From Affinibrenneria salicis (lineage in GTDB: Bacteria; Pseudomonadota; Gammaproteobacteria; Enterobacterales; Enterobacteriaceae), in NCBI RefSeq assembly GCF_008710095.1, contig NZ_VYKJ01000002.1, positions 17,178 through 81,177 on the forward strand: a stretch of 64,000 nt of DNA. Direction: 5' to 3'. Positions within the stretch are counted from its first letter, which is position 1, and every line of letters begins with the position of its first letter. Below the pieces are notes generated by a model. It did no database searches. It was not told the DNA's origin and saw nothing but the letters and a program-made list of their open reading frames with translations. Position numbers and translations under genes: made by a program. Shown one piece after another: positions 59,745 through 64,000 of the stretch.

Positions 59745-59895
59745 GGTCTATATCCAAAATTAAATAGATATATTTTTAATCGGCTATGAACGCCTGATCT
59801 TTAGTCCCTGAAAAAATAAAACCCGGTTTGGAAACCAGATTTTTCGGCACTGCGCTGTACTGGCGTGATAAGCCATCTCAATATTATTTACAATA

Positions 59896-60117
59896 TCAGC
59901 GACGTATTGTTTGATTTTCACTTACCTGCAATCTTCGTTTTACCACCTGAATGACTACAGAGATAAACCATGCGATAATAAACAGAGCAACCACCACAAC
60001 GATAAATGTTACCGAGTCTTCGCCCCACAGGTATCCAGACCCAATCCACTCAAGTCCGCCCGGTCCTGGCTTGAAATAGAGCCATGAATCCAGACCAAAT
60101 TGTGATCTACCCTTGAT
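59896..60117 (-). pseudogene. start-less membrane-protein frame
   Basis: This protein-like frame on the minus strand has a Gly/Trp-rich start, one strong membrane helix (Thr-Phe-Ile-Val-Val-Val-Val-Ala-Leu-Phe-Ile-Ile) and a basic tail, but no usable start codon after the upstream stop. It could be the 3' part of a broken gene. The rest of 59760-60576 shows no gene I can support. Confidence 0.3.
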
Positions 60118-60576
60118 TTAATACCCACCTTGTTTTCACATCAAGCAACGAAGGCGAGGTCACGATATCAGGACAACAAGATATCCCGGCGTTCAGGCGA
60201 CGGGTCATGACGTTCCTGGCGCGGGAAAGGCGTTGAGATGGGCCATGGTCGCCCGATTATTCGGCTGCTGCAATATGCAAGGACCGTATGACCATAACGG
60301 TGAGTTACCGCCCTGCAAAGATGAACATCAATGGAAGCGGCTGTGCTGGCATCCTGATTTTGCTATCTATTACAACAGCCGGAGTAACCTGATCAGGCTG
60401 TGTCGCGCAATTCATTTTCGCTGTCTGGCGATAAGAAAAATGCATTAAAAATTGTTCTTTTTTTGAACTGGTTTCGTGTGCTCTCGCTTTTGCCGCCGCT
60501 GCCCGTCACGGGGGGATTTTCATTTGTCAGGCTATTAGAGATACACAATCTGGGTCTACGCCATAACATCCTCTTA

Positions 60577-60681
60577 TTATCCCCACAGCATGGCGGCCCA
60601 GCGTAGCAGCAATAGCCCGACGCATATCAGGATAAGGGCAAGTACCATTTTTCCGTGCTTTTTCACTGTTAGTTTTGACAC
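60577..60681 (-). CDS. small membrane peptide, 34 aa
   Basis: GTG at 60681 is preceded by AGGAGG, an ideal ribosome site. The product starts with Ser-Lys-Leu-Thr-Val-Lys-Lys-His-Gly-Lys and has one membrane helix (Val-Leu-Ala-Leu-Ile-Leu-Ile-Cys-Val-Gly-Leu). It follows another short membrane peptide gene by 19 bp. Confidence 0.5.
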   Translation of the reverse strand: MSKLTVKKHGKMVLALILICVGLLLLRWAAMLWG

Positions 60682-60700
60682 TCTGCCTCCTGTGGCTGAT

Positions 60701-60793
60701 TCATCCCCACGGGAAAGGGGACGAATCGCTGAGATAAGAGATGACGCCAATAATGGCGGCAACGGTTGCCAGTGCGATAACTATTAGTCTCAT
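60701..60793 (-). CDS. small membrane peptide, 30 aa
   Basis: This 30-residue frame starts MRLIVIALATVAAIIGVISY, a single membrane helix, and ends in a short polar tail with Phe-Pro-Trp-Gly. ACAGG precedes the ATG at 60793. Paired with the 34-aa peptide it forms a likely two-gene transcript. No family is known to me. Confidence 0.4.
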   Translation of the reverse strand: MRLIVIALATVAAIIGVISYLSDSSPFPWG

Positions 60794-61485
60794 GGTTAAA
60801 CCTGTTCTGTTCTTATTTCGGATGTTGGCCAGAGCGCCATAAATCAACCGATTGACCGGCCAGAACGCTGACATAGCCGGTGCGCCTTTACCACCGGCCG
60901 GTGAAATCTTTCCCGTATTATGGGGGTAATCAGGCGTCGGGCAAAGCCACGATCGTCATTTTCCTTGCGTATGCGCAAAAATGACGCTCATCATCTCTTT
61001 GTTTTGCGGTTCGCAGAGTGGCGCTGAGGCTGGCGCAGGAGAAGGGAGTAGCGTCGTTTTCGTTTGTCCGCTAACGGCGGCGGAGCGGTCGCTGTCAACG
61101 AAGTTGTCACCCTTAATGAGTTTTCAGGCTATTTTTCCCGATGCTATTTGTGGCTGAGTGAACCCGGTATTTATTGTTTTTTTTGTGACGCTGTCACTCA
61201 TTCGATCGCCCGATGTTACGTCCCGGATTGCACGCTATCTCTGGCGAGACTATTTCCGTCGCGTGATCCCGCCGTTAGGTTTAATCCGCCCGATGCTGCT
61301 GACAAGAACTGTCAGTCAGCCTGGCCAGAATAGCCAGACAAATTCACTCTCCCCGATAGGTTGTCGGAGGGGCGGGCTGATTATCCGGTAATTCGCGTCG
61401 GTGAGCGAACGCATCATTCGGTTTGACATTAGTCGGTTATCCTCCTGCGCCCCGGAACGTCGGGAATAATAAGAGGTCATTCGTT
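60794..61485. other. intergenic region, no gene supported
   Basis: This gap of about 690 bp lies between the short membrane peptides and the SDR gene. Open frames here lack ribosome sites and conserved-looking sequence. No repeat or structured element stands out apart from GC-rich local dyads near 60885. Confidence 0.35.
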
Positions 61486-62244
61486 ATGTCAGCGGGCACA
61501 TTCAGCGGAAAAGTCGCTATCGTAACCGGCGCGTCGACCGGCATTGGCGCGAGCATCGCTCAGGTGCTTTTTCAGCGTGGAGCAACCGTTATTATCACCG
61601 GTAGAAATATGGACGCGTTGCATCAGGCGGCCCGGCGCATCGATCCTTCACAATTACGTGTCATCCCGTTAATGGCCGATAGCCGTGATCATGCGTCGAT
61701 AAAGGCGCTGGTTCAGGAGACCTGGGCCAGGTACGAAAAATTACATCTGCTGGTCAATAATGCCGGCATTACCGGTCCGCACAATGTGTCGGTCTGCGAT
61801 TACCCGATCCAGGACTGGCATGCCGTTATCGAAACCGACGTAAGCGGCGTCTTTTATGGGATGAAGTACGCGATTCCGGCGATGCTGGCCAGCGGCGGCG
61901 GCGCTATTGTCAATCTGTCGGCGGTTAACGGCTGCGTGGGTATCGCCGGAATTGCGCCCTATACGGCGGCAAAGCACGCGATTCTTGGGCTGACGCGTTC
62001 GGCCGCGCTGGAATTCGCGCAGCGCGGCATCCGTATCAATGCCGTCGGGCCCGGCTATGTCGATACCGAAAGCATGCGGCTGTTGCCTGATGAGGTCAGG
62101 CGACAGATGGCGTCGACCCATCCGATGAAACGTATGGCGTCGTGTCTGGAAGTCGCAAAGACGGTGGCCTTTCTTCTTTCCGATGAGGCCAGCTTTACCA
62201 CCGGCGCTTTTTATCCCATTGACGGCGGCTATACCGCGCAGTAA
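61486..62244 (+). CDS. SDR-family oxidoreductase
   Basis: This 252-residue classical short-chain dehydrogenase/reductase starts at ATG 61486 behind AAGAGG. The NAD(P) motif Thr-Gly-Ala-Ser-Thr-Gly-Ile-Gly lies near residue 14. Asn-Asn-Ala-Gly, the catalytic Ser in Asn-Leu-Ser-Ala-Val-Asn-Gly and Tyr-x3-Lys in Tyr-Thr-Ala-Ala-Lys are all intact, as is the family ending Asp-Gly-Gly-Tyr. The substrate cannot be told. It converges on the NTF2-like gene. Confidence 0.9.
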   Translation: MSAGTFSGKVAIVTGASTGIGASIAQVLFQRGATVIITGRNMDALHQAARRIDPSQLRVIPLMADSRDHASIKALVQETWARYEKLHLLVNNAGITGPHNVSVCDYPIQDWHAVIETDVSGVFYGMKYAIPAMLASGGGAIVNLSAVNGCVGIAGIAPYTAAKHAILGLTRSAALEFAQRGIRINAVGPGYVDTESMRLLPDEVRRQMASTHPMKRMASCLEVAKTVAFLLSDEASFTTGAFYPIDGGYTAQ

Positions 62245-62282
62245 TGCGTACAGGCCGGGTCCGCAGCGTCGACGGTCATCGG

Positions 62283-62684
62283 TTAAGGGGGCGGGACATC
62301 AAGCAGGTCGGTGCCGTACGAGTTATCAATCGCACATAACCACCGGTTGCCGGCATCTTTACGAAAAACGTACGTCGCCCGGCGCGTCAGCGCATTTGAA
62401 CCGCCGTCTGCGTCCCGGAAGTTCAACAGGGTTTCCATAATGACCAGCGCGCTGTCGCCTGATTCTATTAACTCCATTTTTCCCTGGCGTACCTCAATGC
62501 TGTGGTTAAAGTATGCCGCAATGGTGATGAAGGCCTTGCGGATTTGCTCTTTTCCCGTCGCCAGCAGGCCGGGTTTAATGACCAGTACGGCATCGTCGGT
62601 ATAAAAATTAAGCAGAGAATCAAAGTCTTCCCGGCTGATGGCGCTATCGGCCGATTTGATCAGCGCCTTAATCGGATGTTCCAT
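62283..62684 (-). CDS. NTF2-like (SnoaL/DUF4440-type) protein
   Basis: This 133-residue protein has the small alpha+beta barrel of the NTF2 superfamily. Its N-terminal helix ends in Phe-Tyr-Thr-Asp-Asp-Ala-Val-Leu-Val, followed by Lys-Glu-Gln-Ile-Arg-Lys-Ala-Phe and the strand pattern Leu-Val-Ile-Met-Glu-Thr. Such proteins act as small isomerases, dehydratases or binding modules. ATG 62684 follows GGGGACA. It lies 38 bp from the end of the SDR gene, in convergent orientation. Confidence 0.7.
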   Translation of the reverse strand: MEHPIKALIKSADSAISREDFDSLLNFYTDDAVLVIKPGLLATGKEQIRKAFITIAAYFNHSIEVRQGKMELIESGDSALVIMETLLNFRDADGGSNALTRRATYVFRKDAGNRWLCAIDNSYGTDLLDVPPP

Positions 62685-63077
62685 TTGTCCCCGCACAAGC
62701 GTTAGCGATAAAGGCGAAGCCGGCTTTACTCTCCGGCCGGAACGCGAGTCTGGTCGCGCGTCGCTTTTTACAGTTTGTTGAATATCACCAGATTGATCTA
62801 TGCCGCGGTTAAATACAAGGCGCTGGCGTCAGGGCGCTGCGTGGATGGGAACAAGGGGGCCGCTTATTGGCGCGTTACCGCGTCGGTTGCGGCAATTGAC
62901 ATCGGAGGTACAGGGCGTATTGTTTTATTCGGGGTGTGTGAGCCCTGCCGCTCGCCCCCTTCCCGGGATGGTGAATTCACACTGTTTTCCTGTTTGATAT
63001 CCATAGTACGGGGCTGTCCGTCAGCAATGCGAGCACTGGCACTCAGAAAACGAGCGCCCTTACTGGAGAATCAAACA
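62685..63077. other. intergenic region, no gene supported
   Basis: The gap is about 390 bp upstream of the glyoxalase-superfamily-like gene. The frame of that gene is open through it, but the extension does not look like coding sequence. It presumably holds divergent promoters. Confidence 0.35.
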
Positions 63078-63794
63078 ATGCGTACGTATCTTGATGCAAA
63101 ACTGATGGCAAAGGCGTTGAGGCAAGCGCTGGCCGCCCGATCCGTCACGTTGACTCACAGCGAATGTCTGGAAATTGTCGCCCGGCAATTCGGTTTTGCC
63201 GAATGGAATATGCTGGCTGCGCGTATCGACACCGCCTCGACGGATAATCTGCCGCTTGTTCTGCCGCTTAACTGGCGCATGTCGCGCCAGACTAATCAGC
63301 GCTATTATCGCGCGGGCCTGTCGCCCGATGACTCCGGCGTGGCGCTGGTCGAAAGTTTATCCGGCTATGGCGACGCGATGCCTGACGATTCGTTTGGCTG
63401 TCTGATGCAGAGTATCGTCGCGGACGACTTCAAAAATTGTCGGGTAAAACTCTCGGCCAGTCTGAGAACCGAGGGGGTGGATTCGGCGTCGATCTGGATA
63501 CGGGTCGACCGGTTGCCCGGCACGGTACTGCGTTTTGACAATTTGCGGCAGCGTGCCGGGAAGGATGGCCCCCTGCGCGGAGACTGCGGCTGGACGGAGC
63601 GCAGCATTATCGTCGATGTGCCGGATTATGCTCTGAGCATCCATTACGGCATCCTGCTGCAGGGGCACGGCAGGGTGTGGGCGCGGGCGTTTCGCCTTGA
63701 AACGGTCGGCCTTGATGTGCCGGCTACGGCGGGCAATGGGCGCTATCTTGCCGCGCCGTCAAATCTTGATTTTTTAACGGCCAGCCAGTCATAA
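63078..63794 (+). CDS. glyoxalase-superfamily-like protein
   Basis: This 238-residue protein is placed with start ATG 63078 (after GGAGAATCAAACA). The N-terminal 50 residues (Met-Arg-Thr-Tyr-Leu-Asp-Ala-Lys-Leu-Met-Ala-Lys-Ala-Leu-Arg, then His-Ser-Glu-Cys-Leu-Glu-Ile-Val-Ala-Arg-Gln-Phe-Gly and Trp-Asn-Met-Leu-Ala) form the helical module seen in many proteins annotated as glyoxalase superfamily. The beta-rich remainder is not assigned. It has no signal peptide. A long tandem repeat begins about 70 bp downstream. Confidence 0.65.
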   Translation: MRTYLDAKLMAKALRQALAARSVTLTHSECLEIVARQFGFAEWNMLAARIDTASTDNLPLVLPLNWRMSRQTNQRYYRAGLSPDDSGVALVESLSGYGDAMPDDSFGCLMQSIVADDFKNCRVKLSASLRTEGVDSASIWIRVDRLPGTVLRFDNLRQRAGKDGPLRGDCGWTERSIIVDVPDYALSIHYGILLQGHGRVWARAFRLETVGLDVPATAGNGRYLAAPSNLDFLTASQS

Positions 63795-63864
63795 GCCGCG
63801 CCCCCGCCGGCTTGCCGGCGGGGGTAGCGTTGCGCTCTCATTCGGTTACTCTCTCCTGCAAAGC

Positions 63865-64000
63865 AGCAAGCAGCAAGCAGCAAGCAGCAAGCAGCAAGCA
63901 GCAAGCAGCAAGCAGCAAGCAGCAAGCAGCAAGCAGCAAGCAGCAAGCAGCAAGCAGCAAGCAGCAAGCAGCAAGCAGCAAGCAGCAAGCAGCAAGCAGC
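63865..64000. repeat. heptanucleotide tandem repeat (AGCAAGC)n, cut by window end
   Basis: The 7-base unit AGCAAGC is repeated without change from about 63865 to the last base, more than 19 copies, and continues past the window. Unit length is not a multiple of three, so copy-number changes would shift any reading frame across it. The minus-strand frame through it (Leu-Leu-Ala-Ala-Cys-Cys-Leu repeats) is an artefact unless a gene starts further right. Confidence 0.95.

Noticed and set aside
63743..63988. Minus-strand frame with Leu-Leu-Ala-Ala-Cys-Cys repeats
   Set aside because: It is the translation of the heptanucleotide repeat and runs into the opposite strand of the glyoxalase-like gene.
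63861..64000. CRISPR array
   Set aside because: The unit is 7 bases with no spacers; it is a simple tandem repeat. No repeat-spacer pattern occurs elsewhere in the window.

Overview
The window is a chromosomal segment from a gammaproteobacterium of the order Enterobacterales. Its backbone gene order and protein sequences match that order closely: ycdX-ycdY beside a tRNA-Ser(GGA), yceB-grxB-mdtH-rimJ-yceH-murJ, argS, yecM, cutC-cmoB-cmoA-yecN-yecE, aspS-nudB-yebC-ruvCAB, znuBC/znuA, mepM-lpxM, pykA-hexR/zwf-eda, purT/ptrB, holE, ftnA, yebY and SdsR. High GC content, the missing edd and the lack of flagellar genes between murJ and argS suggest the Pectobacterium/Brenneria/Sodalis side of the order, but the genus cannot be fixed from the sequence.

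Positions 1-20521 are a visibly AT-rich integrated mobile element (genomic island). It abuts the 3' end of a tRNA-Ser gene (20522-20611, minus strand) and beside that tRNA carries only a decayed tyrosine integrase. Its left end lies outside the window. It holds a MOBQ-type relaxase with a putative IncQ-like oriT, a TraD-like mobilisation accessory protein, an H-NS-like protein, a type IVb pilin cluster (PilS, PilV and two further secreted or pilin-like proteins), a striking array of short RNA hairpins downstream of the pilin genes, an ankyrin-repeat protein and several unknown cargo genes. Two cargo units look like candidate defence or inter-element conflict modules. One is a zinc-ribbon NdpA-like protein translationally coupled to a coiled-coil membrane protein (5831-8277). 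The other is a PD-(D/E)XK nuclease-like gene next to a two-gene operon of unknowns at the tRNA end (17994-19743).

Positions 20612-58900 are GC-rich housekeeping backbone. The genes serve translation (argS, aspS, rimJ, cmoA/cmoB), recombination repair (ruvABC), cell-wall and LPS synthesis (murJ, mepM, lpxM), zinc uptake (znuABC with a Zur-like site) and central carbon flow (pykA, zwf, eda and the regulator hexR, with HexR-like sites before pykA and zwf). Purine synthesis (purT, with a PurR box) and replication (holE) are also represented. murJ runs straight into argS. In many relatives the flagellar cluster sits here, so a large deletion or relocation is likely.

Positions 58900-64000 are mixed. 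They contain the sRNA SdsR with a sigmaS-like promoter, a second integrase remnant, a lipoprotein, short membrane peptides, an SDR oxidoreductase, an NTF2-like protein and a glyoxalase-superfamily-like protein. The window ends inside a perfect heptanucleotide tandem repeat of at least 136 bp.
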